A DNA stretch of 64,000 nucleotides from Chloroflexota bacterium (GTDB taxonomy: Bacteria > Chloroflexota > Anaerolineae > Anaerolineales > UBA4823). The notes beneath the pieces are model-generated. The model saw nothing but the letters and a program-made list of their open reading frames with translations, searched no databases and had not been told where the DNA came from. A program made the translations under genes and the position numbers. Location: assembly GCA_029265355.1 (NCBI GenBank), contig JAJUJL010000003.1, positions 186,001-250,000 on the forward strand. Direction: 5' to 3'. Shown one piece after another: positions 43,359-50,731 of the stretch (positions are counted from its first letter, which is position 1; each line of letters begins with the position of its first letter).

Positions 43359-44609
43359 ATGCGCATCCTCTACCTTTCTCAATATTTTCCTCCCGAAGCT
43401 GGCGCGACCCAAACGCGCGCCTATGAAATGGCGCGCAACCTGGTGCGCCTGGGTCACCAGGTCACCGTGCTCACCGAGTTTCCCAATCACCCTTCCGGGA
43501 TTATCCCCACGCAATACAGACGTCGTCTATACGAAATCGCCGACCTCGAAGGCATCCAGGTGATCCGGGTCTGGGTGAAGGCTTCCCCACATAAAAATTT
43601 TTCAAACCGCATGCTTTTCTACCTCTCTTATATGCTGAGCGCCTTCCTGGCAGGTATGCTCCTGGCCCGTAGTCATTACGATGTGCTCTACGCCACCTCC
43701 CCACCCCTCTTTGTTGGGGGCGCGGCTCTTGGGATAAGCTTCTTGCGCCGCATTCCACTGTACTTCGAGGTGCGCGACCTGTGGCCCGAATCAGCGGTCG
43801 CTCTGGGTGAATTGACCAACCAGCGAGCCATTTCTTTGGCAACCTGGCTGGAAGAAACCTGCTACCGGCGTGCTCGAAAAATTATTGTTGTCACCCAGGG
43901 AATCCTGAGTCGCCTGAAAGATCGGGGCATACCCTCCAACAAGCTCGAGCTGATCCCGAACGGCGCCAATACAACGCTCTTCCAATTTCTACCCAAATCT
44001 CGCCAGGAAATTCGTGAGCAGCACGGCTGGCAGGATCGTTTCGTGCTGATGTATGCTGGAATCCATGGCATTGCCCAGGGCTTAGATGTCATCCTGCGCG
44101 CAGCGCAGCTTGTGAGAGAGGATCAGCGTTTCTTATTCGTATTCATCGGCGATGGTCCTGAGAAAGGATCGCTCCTGGCTCTGGCAGAGACGCTGGGGCT
44201 TCCAAACGTGGTCTTCCTGGGCGAACAGCCTCGTGAGCGAATGCCCGCGTACTTGTCTGCTGCGGATGTGGCGCTGATCCCTCTGCGGAACATCGAACTC
44301 TTCAAAGGCGCCTTGCCATCAAAATTGTTCGACGCCTGGGCGTGCGAGAGACCAGTCATCACCAGCGTGGACGGCGAAGCGCGCAGCGTAGTGGAACAGG
44401 CGCAGGGGGGCATCTTCGTCCCGCCCGAAAATCCACAAGCCCTGGTCGCGGCGGTGCTTGAGTTCGTTGAGAATATGCACCTGCGGCAAGAGATGGGGCG
44501 CTCCGGACGTGAATTCACCATGCAAAATTATAGCCGCCAGGCGCTTGCCGAAAGCCTTGCCAGGGTGTTAGAAAAGCAGATTCAGATCGATCAAACCAGC
44601 AAACGGTAG
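43359..44609 (+). CDS. Family 4 glycosyltransferase (WcaI/WbuB-like)
   Basis: The 416-residue protein starts MRILYLSQYFPPEAGATQTRAYEMARNLVRLGH, the motif of WbuB/WcaI-type GT4 enzymes, and shows HGIAQGLDVILRAAQLV, FIGDGPEKGSLL and the donor-site block IPLRNIELFKGALPSKLFDAWACERPV. A hydrophobic stretch LFYLSYMLSAFLAGMLL (about 85-101) may contact the membrane. It starts 2 bp after the first glycosyltransferase and ends 13 bp before wecB. The family often adds fucosamine or related sugars to O-antigens, but substrate here is inferred only by family. Confidence 0.88.
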   Translation: MRILYLSQYFPPEAGATQTRAYEMARNLVRLGHQVTVLTEFPNHPSGIIPTQYRRRLYEIADLEGIQVIRVWVKASPHKNFSNRMLFYLSYMLSAFLAGMLLARSHYDVLYATSPPLFVGGAALGISFLRRIPLYFEVRDLWPESAVALGELTNQRAISLATWLEETCYRRARKIIVVTQGILSRLKDRGIPSNKLELIPNGANTTLFQFLPKSRQEIREQHGWQDRFVLMYAGIHGIAQGLDVILRAAQLVREDQRFLFVFIGDGPEKGSLLALAETLGLPNVVFLGEQPRERMPAYLSAADVALIPLRNIELFKGALPSKLFDAWACERPVITSVDGEARSVVEQAQGGIFVPPENPQALVAAVLEFVENMHLRQEMGRSGREFTMQNYSRQALAESLARVLEKQIQIDQTSKR

Positions 44610-44622
44610 AAGTTATCAGCCC

Positions 44623-45720
44623 ATGAAAATCATCCACGTTGTCGGTGCAAGACCGAATTTTATGAAGATTGCGCCCCTGCTCCAGTCATTACAAGCCTAC
44701 CCGCACATCACCAACTACCTGGTGCATACGGGTCAACACTACGATGACAACATGTCCGCAATTTTCTTCAGAGAACTTAATCTCCCCATGCCCGATCTGA
44801 ACCTGGATGTCGGATCAGGCAGTCACGCTCAGCAGACCGCCCAGATCATGCTGCGCTTCGAACCGGTGCTGACCAGCCAACGTCCCGACCTGGTGGTAGT
44901 GGTTGGAGATGTCAATTCCACGCTTGCAAGCAGCCTGGTAGCTGCAAAATTGCATGTCCCCGTGGCGCATATCGAAGCTGGCCTGCGCAGCTTCGACCGC
45001 AGCATGCCGGAAGAGATCAATCGCATCGTGACAGACGTGCTCTCCACGTTGCTGTTCACACCCTCCCGTTCTGCCAGCCGAAACCTGCTGGCAGAAGGCA
45101 TTCCGGAAGAGAAGATTCACTTTGTGGGCAATTTGATGGTTGACAACCTGCTGAATGCGGTGCCTCCAGCCAAAGCACGCAAAGCCTGGGAGCGTTTTTC
45201 CTTGCAGCCAGGTCACTACGCAGTGCTCACACTGCACCGGGCTTCCAACGTGGATGAACCCGAGAAGCTGCTGGGTTTGATGAAAGCGATCCGGGAGATT
45301 GCGAAGTTGCTGCCGGTCGTGTTTCCAATTCATCCCCGCACCGCTTCCCGGTTGCAGGCCGCGGGGGATCTGCACATTCTGACTGCCTCCGCTGGCCTGA
45401 TCCTGACAGAACCCCTGGGCTATCTCGATTTTCTATCGCTGTTATCCCAGGCAAAATTGGTATTGACCGATTCCGGAGGCATCCAGGCGGAAACCACAGT
45501 GCTCGGCGTTCCCTGCTTGACCATGCGGCAGAACACAGAATGGCCAGAAACGTTGGAAACCGGCGCTAACCGCCTGGTTAGCCCAGATCCCGACCAATTA
45601 ATGGCAGAGGTGACCCGCATCCTGGTGCATCCATTCGAGCAAAAACCTCGCCCAGAAGGGTGGGATGGGTTAGCCGCCCAGCGCGTGGCAAAAGTGCTCT
45701 CCGACTGGTCGCCCAGGTAA
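44623..45720 (+). CDS. wecB: UDP-N-acetylglucosamine 2-epimerase (non-hydrolysing)
   Basis: The 365-residue enzyme interconverts UDP-GlcNAc and UDP-ManNAc for surface polysaccharide synthesis. Motifs are HVVGARPNFMKIAPLLQSL, HTGQHYDDNMS, VAHIEAGLRSFDRSMPEEINR, LTDSGGIQAETTVLGVPCLTMRQNTEWPET, all typical of non-hydrolysing WecB. It completes the plus-strand sugar-transfer operon (42199-45720). It ends 3 bases before a convergent lipoprotein gene, leaving no terminator. Confidence 0.92.
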   Translation: MKIIHVVGARPNFMKIAPLLQSLQAYPHITNYLVHTGQHYDDNMSAIFFRELNLPMPDLNLDVGSGSHAQQTAQIMLRFEPVLTSQRPDLVVVVGDVNSTLASSLVAAKLHVPVAHIEAGLRSFDRSMPEEINRIVTDVLSTLLFTPSRSASRNLLAEGIPEEKIHFVGNLMVDNLLNAVPPAKARKAWERFSLQPGHYAVLTLHRASNVDEPEKLLGLMKAIREIAKLLPVVFPIHPRTASRLQAAGDLHILTASAGLILTEPLGYLDFLSLLSQAKLVLTDSGGIQAETTVLGVPCLTMRQNTEWPETLETGANRLVSPDPDQLMAEVTRILVHPFEQKPRPEGWDGLAAQRVAKVLSDWSPR

Positions 45721-45722
45721 AA

Positions 45723-46613
45723 TCAGGGCAGCTTCCAAAATGCAAACTCGCTCACGGTGACCCGGAAATCTGCAGTTTCATCGGCGCCGATGAATACGCC
45801 CACCCCGCCATCGCTGAACAGATCGTCCTCTGCCGCATCGATCATCTGCCCATTGATATAGAGTGTTAGTTGGTCGCCCACTGCCATCACACCCAGGCGC
45901 AACGCCTGGCCTGAACCGCTCGAAATGGCAGGTATAGAAGTCCAATCGATGATCGCCTCGAATTGCTCGCCATCCCATGAACGCAATGAATAGCGTCCAT
46001 CACACGAAAGACCCAACAGATATCCATCGTTTGCATCACTGCGGAATATCAATCCGTAGCGATCCAATCCCTGGCAATCCTCCGGTTGGGCAGTCATTTC
46101 CAGGTAGAAGTCTGCCGCTTCAGGCCATGAAAGCATCCACCCGTCACGGCCATTGGCGTTGAAAGCCATCATTTCCAGGGTATTATCACGAATACGGAAC
46201 CGCACATGCTCATCTTCATAAACGGACCAGTTATTGCGGTTATTAAAATTATCCAACAACGTGGGCGTACCGAGCGTAGTGCGAGGATCGGTGATTAGCG
46301 TGGGCAACGGTGGCGAAACTGTTGGCGAAGCAGGCAAGCCTGGCGTGATTTCAGGTGTGGTGGTCTGACCCAGCGAGTCAGGAGTGGGCGTGTGGAATTC
46401 AGAGGTCGGTGTAGCCTGAACTTGACCGCCGCTCGCAGTCGGTGTTGCTGGAACTGCGATCTGAGTCAATTGCGCTGAGATGGTTTCGGCAGCTTGTGTG
46501 TAGACAACCTCCGCTGTTGTTTGCAATTCCTGGTTAGCGACTGGATAATTGCACGCAACGAGGACAAATACGCCCAACCATATCAGCAAGGGTGTTATTT
46601 GGCGCGAGATCAT
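45723..46613 (-). CDS. Lipoprotein with Thr/Pro linker and concanavalin-like C-terminal domain
   Basis: From ATG 46613 the product is 296 residues: a signal peptide (MISRQITPLLIWLGVFVLVAC) with a lipobox LVAC (Cys about residue 21), a Thr/Pro-rich linker (AVPATPTASGGQVQATPTS), and a C-terminal beta-rich domain of about 180 residues (LLDNFNNRNNWSVYEDEHVRFRI, YGLIFRSDANDGYLLGLSCDGRYSL, LRLGVMAVGDQLTLYINGQMIDAAEDD) that resembles concanavalin A-like or DUF1080-type lectin/glucanase folds. AGGAGA precedes ATG 46613; a longer open frame begins at 46685. Likely outer surface, binding carbohydrate. Faces wecB tail-to-tail. Confidence 0.75.
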   Translation of the reverse strand: MISRQITPLLIWLGVFVLVACNYPVANQELQTTAEVVYTQAAETISAQLTQIAVPATPTASGGQVQATPTSEFHTPTPDSLGQTTTPEITPGLPASPTVSPPLPTLITDPRTTLGTPTLLDNFNNRNNWSVYEDEHVRFRIRDNTLEMMAFNANGRDGWMLSWPEAADFYLEMTAQPEDCQGLDRYGLIFRSDANDGYLLGLSCDGRYSLRSWDGEQFEAIIDWTSIPAISSGSGQALRLGVMAVGDQLTLYINGQMIDAAEDDLFSDGGVGVFIGADETADFRVTVSEFAFWKLP

Positions 46614-46704
46614 TTCTTCATTCTCCTGGTTGAATAAGCCTAAGACGAATTTACCAGCAATGTGGTTCCATTTAGACAGTGACATGGCTAAAACTTCTGG
46701 TCAT

Positions 46705-47694
46705 TCACACCGCATCCTCGAGCAGGCGCTGTTCGTAGATGCGCCGGATGGTGGCCTCCAGGTCAGGCTCGCGCACCGAAAGATCGCGAATGCGATAATT
46801 GCTGGAGATGCGCTGAATGAGCTCTGATGCAGAGATCTGGTCTCGGTCGAATTGAAACATCACTTGCGCGCCTTGGCGGCTGGTCACGATGGCCCCTTCG
46901 ATACTGATCTGGTCTTCTTCATCCACCAGTTCGACAACCAGTTCCCTTTTTCCGCCAAAACGCTGGCGCAGGCTTTCAAGCTGCCCATCGTAGAGCAATT
47001 TACCGCGGTCAATGATCATCACCCGCTGGCACATCTTCTCCACATCGCTCAGATCATGCGTGGTCAGTAGCACGGTCGTTCCTCGTTGGCGATTGGCGTG
47101 CAGAATGAATTGGCGAATTCGCTCTTTGGCTACCACATCCAACCCAATGGTTGGCTCATCCAGGAAGAGCAAACTCGGATCGTGCAACAAAGCTGCGCAT
47201 ACATCTGCGCGCACCCGCTGTCCCAGGGAAAGCGAACGCACGGGGGTATTAATAAAAGCATCCATCTCTAAGATCTTACGGAATTCTCTGAGGTTATCTT
47301 TGAATCTCGCCAATGGAACATCATAAATGTAACGGAGCAGCTCTAGCGACTCGATCACCGGTAAATCCCACCACAATGTGGAGCGGAAGCCAAACACCGC
47401 GCCAAGGCTCTTCACATGCTCCTCGCGCTGCTTCCAGGGAATCCGCCCATTCACCGAGATTTCTCCATGGGTAGGCACCAACAATCCCGTGAGCATCTTA
47501 ATCGTGGTGGATTTGCCTGCGCCGTTCGGCCCCAGGTACCCGACCAGTTCTCCACGGCCAATCTGGAAACTCACCCCGTTGACCGCTTTCACCAGCCGGT
47601 GGCGGCGGACAAGCAAGCTCCGCAAGGCGCTGAAGCGACCGCGCTGGCGGATGGGCACCTGAAAATACTTGTGAAGATCGTGAACTCGTATCAC
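46705..47694 (-). CDS. ABC-2 exporter ATP-binding protein
   Basis: The 329-residue protein is the ATPase of a three-gene ABC-2 exporter. Walker A YLGPNGAGKSTTIKMLTG (about 60), the ABC signature SLGQRVRADVC and Walker B SLLFLDEPTIGLDVVAKE are all present, with a long C-terminal extension typical of NatA/DrrA-like ATPases. The open frame reaches ATG 47802, but that would overlap the permease gene by 80 bp; GTG 47694 (VIRVHDLHKYFQVPI), with AAAAAGG upstream, fits better. The ATPase is last in the operon, after two permeases. Substrate is unknown. Confidence 0.88.
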   Translation of the reverse strand: MIRVHDLHKYFQVPIRQRGRFSALRSLLVRRHRLVKAVNGVSFQIGRGELVGYLGPNGAGKSTTIKMLTGLLVPTHGEISVNGRIPWKQREEHVKSLGAVFGFRSTLWWDLPVIESLELLRYIYDVPLARFKDNLREFRKILEMDAFINTPVRSLSLGQRVRADVCAALLHDPSLLFLDEPTIGLDVVAKERIRQFILHANRQRGTTVLLTTHDLSDVEKMCQRVMIIDRGKLLYDGQLESLRQRFGGKRELVVELVDEEDQISIEGAIVTSRQGAQVMFQFDRDQISASELIQRISSNYRIRDLSVREPDLEATIRRIYEQRLLEDAV

Positions 47695-47722
47695 AACTTG
47701 GCTTAACCTTTTTGTTGCGTCA

Positions 47723-48538
47723 TTATGAGCCTGTGCTTTGGTAATATCGAACTCCGAAGCGCCAAAAAACATACGCCGCCAGGAAAACTCCCAGGCCAAC
47801 AACCGGGGCGATGAAGCGCACCACGAACGGCATATTAAAAGGGTCGGGTCGATCCAAAAAGTATAATGAAGGATAATAATTCAAAAATATTGCCGGTACG
47901 ATGTAGGTGAAAAAGCGCCGCATCCAATCCTGGTAGATCGTCATCGGATAAGACATCAACTCCGTGCCGCCATAAGTGAGTATGTTGACCGCTTCGATGC
48001 GCTCTACCGTCCAAAATGTGATGGTTGCGCCAAGCATAAAAAGCCCGCCAAAGAATAGCACCATTCCAGCAATGACCAGCGGCAGGTAGAGAATTTTTCC
48101 CACAGTCCACTCAATGTTTACCAATTGAACAGCATAAACAAGAATGAGGGTTCCCTGGAATATTCTCCCCAGCCGACGAAGGATAAACTGTGAGCCAAAG
48201 ATCTGCAAGGTCAGGCTGACCGGGCGCAGCAGGTATTGATCCAAGGTTCCCTGGCGCGTATGAGCGGCAAAGTAATCCGGGTCGAAACCGCTGAAGATCA
48301 TATCCATTAAACCAAAAGACAGCTCAACCAGGGCAAATAGAAATGCGACCTCCCCCAAAGACCATCCGGCAATACCTTCGAATTTTTGTAGAACCAGCGC
48401 CAGAGTGACAAAGCTGATGATACTCCCCAGAGCCACTGAGAGTGTTTCGAGCAGGAATCCAACCCGATACTGCATCTGGGAGCGCACCTGGATCAAAACC
48501 AGCCAAAGATACAATCTAAGCGCTTTCAAGTCAACCAC
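47723..48538 (-). CDS. ABC-2 type permease
   Basis: The 271-residue protein has about six hydrophobic helices (FVTLALVLQKF, ALVELSFGLMDMIF, VIAGMVLFFGGLFMLGATITFW, VVGLGVFLAAYVFW) and lacks a signal peptide. The segment GTLDQYLLRPVSLTLQIFGSQFILR is like the ABC2_membrane_6/DUF990 family. It overlaps the second permease gene by 8 bases, so the pair likely forms the heterodimeric membrane channel with the ATPase downstream. Confidence 0.82.
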   Translation of the reverse strand: MVDLKALRLYLWLVLIQVRSQMQYRVGFLLETLSVALGSIISFVTLALVLQKFEGIAGWSLGEVAFLFALVELSFGLMDMIFSGFDPDYFAAHTRQGTLDQYLLRPVSLTLQIFGSQFILRRLGRIFQGTLILVYAVQLVNIEWTVGKILYLPLVIAGMVLFFGGLFMLGATITFWTVERIEAVNILTYGGTELMSYPMTIYQDWMRRFFTYIVPAIFLNYYPSLYFLDRPDPFNMPFVVRFIAPVVGLGVFLAAYVFWRFGVRYYQSTGS

Positions 48539-49322
48539 CCTGGATCACAAGATGCCGGATACCTCTCCGCAATACCCAGCTACAAGCCAGGGTGAGCCCC
48601 ACAAACCAGGCAAGTTGCAGTAGAAGGGCGCGCAGCATCTGGCCTGGGGTGAGTACACCCAGGTAGATCTCAACGATCGTATTGATCGTGTGAGGAAAAG
48701 GCGTCAGATAACACAGGCGCACAAACCAATCGGGAAAGAAACGCAGTGGCATCAAGAAACCCGACAAAAACCAGGAGAAGATGTAGACCACCCGGCCAAT
48801 GCTGGTTGCATCTGTCACCCAGAATCCCACCAGGTTGACTAAAAAACGCCAGGAGAAGCTGAGCAAGACTGCCAATCCAAGCGCAAGGAACACTGCCAGC
48901 CAATGCCAGAGCGTTTGAGGAAGCAGGATATCAAAGAATAGGGCGTATCCGAGCATCAGTGGGATCCCCCGAAGAGCCAACTGTGCGGCTGCTTTTCCAA
49001 GGTCTTGCGCCAACCAAAACTTGAAATACCCTATTGGGCGCAGAAGATCGCTGGAAATTTCACCTTTATTGATCGAGCGCATCACCTCGAACCAGCCCAA
49101 CAGACTGATAACCGCAATCAGGGATTGCGCCAGTCCAGTGTAGGTGATGGCAGCCTGCAACGAAATGCCATCCACCTGGGCGCGTGCGCCATACAGAGCG
49201 GCCATCACCGCGGCGCGCAACAATCCGAAGTAAAAATTAGTCGCCAGGCCAGCCAGGGTCGCTGTTCGGTAAGTGAGCTGGCGGCTGAGAGCTCGCTTTG
49301 CAATTTCCCAGTACACACGCAT
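48531..49322 (-). CDS. ABC-2 type permease
   Basis: The 263-residue protein is the second permease of the same exporter, with about six membrane segments (LATNFYFGLLRAAVMAALYG, LIAVISLLGWFEVM, LMLGYALFFDILLPQTL, WLAVFLALGLAVLLSFSW, LTPFPHTINTIVEIYLG). It contains SDLLRPIGYFKFWLAQDLGKAAAQ, similar to the matching block in the next gene, consistent with two homologous half-channels. It is first in the operon. A TAAAAT hexamer lies 6 bases before ATG 49322, with no ribosome site, which suggests a leaderless transcript. Confidence 0.82.
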   Translation of the reverse strand: MRVYWEIAKRALSRQLTYRTATLAGLATNFYFGLLRAAVMAALYGARAQVDGISLQAAITYTGLAQSLIAVISLLGWFEVMRSINKGEISSDLLRPIGYFKFWLAQDLGKAAAQLALRGIPLMLGYALFFDILLPQTLWHWLAVFLALGLAVLLSFSWRFLVNLVGFWVTDATSIGRVVYIFSWFLSGFLMPLRFFPDWFVRLCYLTPFPHTINTIVEIYLGVLTPGQMLRALLLQLAWFVGLTLACSWVLRRGIRHLVIQGG

Positions 49323-49328
49323 AGGGGA

Positions 49329-49334
49329 ATTTTA
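49329..49334 (-). promoter_or_regulatory. Possible leaderless -10 for the ABC exporter operon
   Basis: On the minus strand TAAAAT is followed 6 bases later by ATG 49322, and no Shine-Dalgarno-like sequence lies in between. Confidence 0.35.
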
Positions 49335-49422
49335 TCCGTTCGAGGTACAAGGCTCGAAGCTGTAGTCTACTGGTTGAGAGCCCACCTGTCAACATCTGAA
49401 TATTTCCTTAGACTCGGCTCTC

Positions 49423-49451
49423 TTGACCCGCGTCTCGGGCGGGTATACAAT
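49423..49451 (+). promoter_or_regulatory. Sigma-70-type promoter of the FmdB-like gene
   Basis: TTGACC (49423-49428), a 17-bp spacer and TACAAT (49446-49451) precede ATG 49494. Confidence 0.65.
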
Positions 49452-49493
49452 AAATTTAGTCGATTCGCATCACGCATAGGACAGGGTTAAGTT

Positions 49494-49721
49494 ATGCCAT
49501 TATACGAATACTTCTGCCTTGACTGCCACGAACGATTCGAAGCGCTGCGCGCCATGAAAGACGCTGACGCGCTGATCTTGTGCACAAAATGCAAGAGCGA
49601 GCACACCGTTCGCGCCATCTCGTTGTTCAACGCCCAGAGCGGGGGACGCGTGATTGCGGGCAACTCATCGGCCGGCTGCGCGGGGTGCAGCAGCGGATCC
49701 TGCAGCACCTGCGGACGCTAA
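49494..49721 (+). CDS. FmdB-like zinc ribbon protein
   Basis: The 75-residue protein opens MPLYEYFCLDCHERFEALR and has the pairs FCLDC and CTKC that define the FmdB/CxxC regulatory zinc-ribbon family, first linked to formamidase genes but now found widely. The C-terminal tail GCAGCSSGSCSTCGR is Cys- and Ser-rich. A good promoter and a terminator (49756-49787) flank it, so it is a single-gene unit. Precise role unknown; often thought regulatory. Confidence 0.85.
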   Translation: MPLYEYFCLDCHERFEALRAMKDADALILCTKCKSEHTVRAISLFNAQSGGRVIAGNSSAGCAGCSSGSCSTCGR

Positions 49722-49755
49722 CCACAGCGAAGTCTAGTAGATACCCGTGAAAAGT

Positions 49756-49787
49756 AACCGTCCGGCGATCAAAGACCGGGCGGTTTT
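49756..49787 (+). terminator. Intrinsic terminator after the FmdB-like gene
   Basis: AACCGTCCGG (49756-49765) pairs with CCGGGCGGTT (49776-49785) over 10 bp with one wobble, then TTCATTTCG; the U-run is short. Confidence 0.65.
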
Positions 49788-49896
49788 CATTTCGCGTGCG
49801 TGTAGGACAACACGGAAGGTGGATGATTGAGGGTAATTTCAGGCAGCTTCACCGCGCAATAATCACCCCCAATCCCCTGATTATCCGCTCACGTTT

Positions 49897-50730
49897 TTAA
49901 GGATATGGATTGGAGGTTGGCTGCGGATAAGGTTCTGGCGTCCTGGTTGGCGGTCGGGTTGCAGTGGGTTGTGGGGTGGCCGTCGGCGGTGGTGTTGGTG
50001 TCGGTGGCGCTTGAGTTGCCGTTGGCGGAAGCGGCGTTGCTGTGGGTAGCGGCAGCGTTGACGTCGGCGGAGGCAGAGTTCTCGTTGGAGGCAACTGAGT
50101 CGCAGTTGGCGGCAGGGCTGTCGCGGTCGGCAATATGGGCGCAGTTGGCGTAGGAGGGCGGAGCGTGCTGGTGGGTGTTGGCGAAGCCACGCGCGTGCTG
50201 GTTGGCGCAACACCCAATGGCAAGGTGGGCGAAGGAGTTGCCGTTGGTAACCCGGCTGTCGCTGTTGGCACAGGGGTATCCTGTGGCGTGGCAGTCTCCG
50301 ATAGAGTGGGAATCTGTGAAGGTATCAGGCTTGGAGCTGGGTCTGATGTTGTTGGCCTGGGAGCCGGGGTCGAACTCGGCTGGGGTATGTGGCTCATCAA
50401 AGGTGTTGGCGTGACACCTGGTTGGAAATAGGGCACTGGTGTATCCAGGCTATCTTCAATGCGAGCTACCTCTTCCGACACCGCGGTGATGCCTCGATCC
50501 AGCAAGATATCCTCGATCACATCCATCTCTAAAGCGGGCAATCGAGCGATCGGCCAGGCGCGGTAATCCGCGCTCAGGACCGAGTGCAGTTGAAAAGGTA
50601 TGCTCGACCAGGCATTTCCCTTTGCTGGTAGAAACACAACAACCGAACAGGTTGCCGCCAGACCCAGCAAGATCACCAGCACGGCAATCCAGCGTTTCTC
50701 TAAGCGGCGGGGCGGCGGGCTCTCGGACAC
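49897..50730 (-). CDS. Membrane-anchored protein with Pro/Thr-rich tail
   Basis: I do not recognise a family. The 277-residue protein has an N-terminal membrane anchor (RWIAVLVILLGLAATCSVVVFLP, about 13-35), a short mixed region of about 60 residues with acidic helices (ALEMDVIEDILLDRGITAVSEEVARIEDS), and then a tail of about 170 residues dominated by Thr, Pro, Ala (PTATPLPPTATQAPPTPTPPPTATPQ). The tail is DNA-repetitive and read in the minus direction only. It starts 1 base after the stop of the cyclase gene (50732), so the two are cotranscribed. It is probably extracytoplasmic; function unknown. Confidence 0.6.
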   Translation of the reverse strand: MSESPPPRRLEKRWIAVLVILLGLAATCSVVVFLPAKGNAWSSIPFQLHSVLSADYRAWPIARLPALEMDVIEDILLDRGITAVSEEVARIEDSLDTPVPYFQPGVTPTPLMSHIPQPSSTPAPRPTTSDPAPSLIPSQIPTLSETATPQDTPVPTATAGLPTATPSPTLPLGVAPTSTRVASPTPTSTLRPPTPTAPILPTATALPPTATQLPPTRTLPPPTSTLPLPTATPLPPTATQAPPTPTPPPTATPQPTATRPPTRTPEPYPQPTSNPYP

Positions 50731-50731
50731 G

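Noticed and set aside
49905-50431. Plus-strand hydrophobic-looking frames
   Set aside because: Antisense of the Pro/Thr-rich tail of the minus-strand protein; codon pattern follows the linker.
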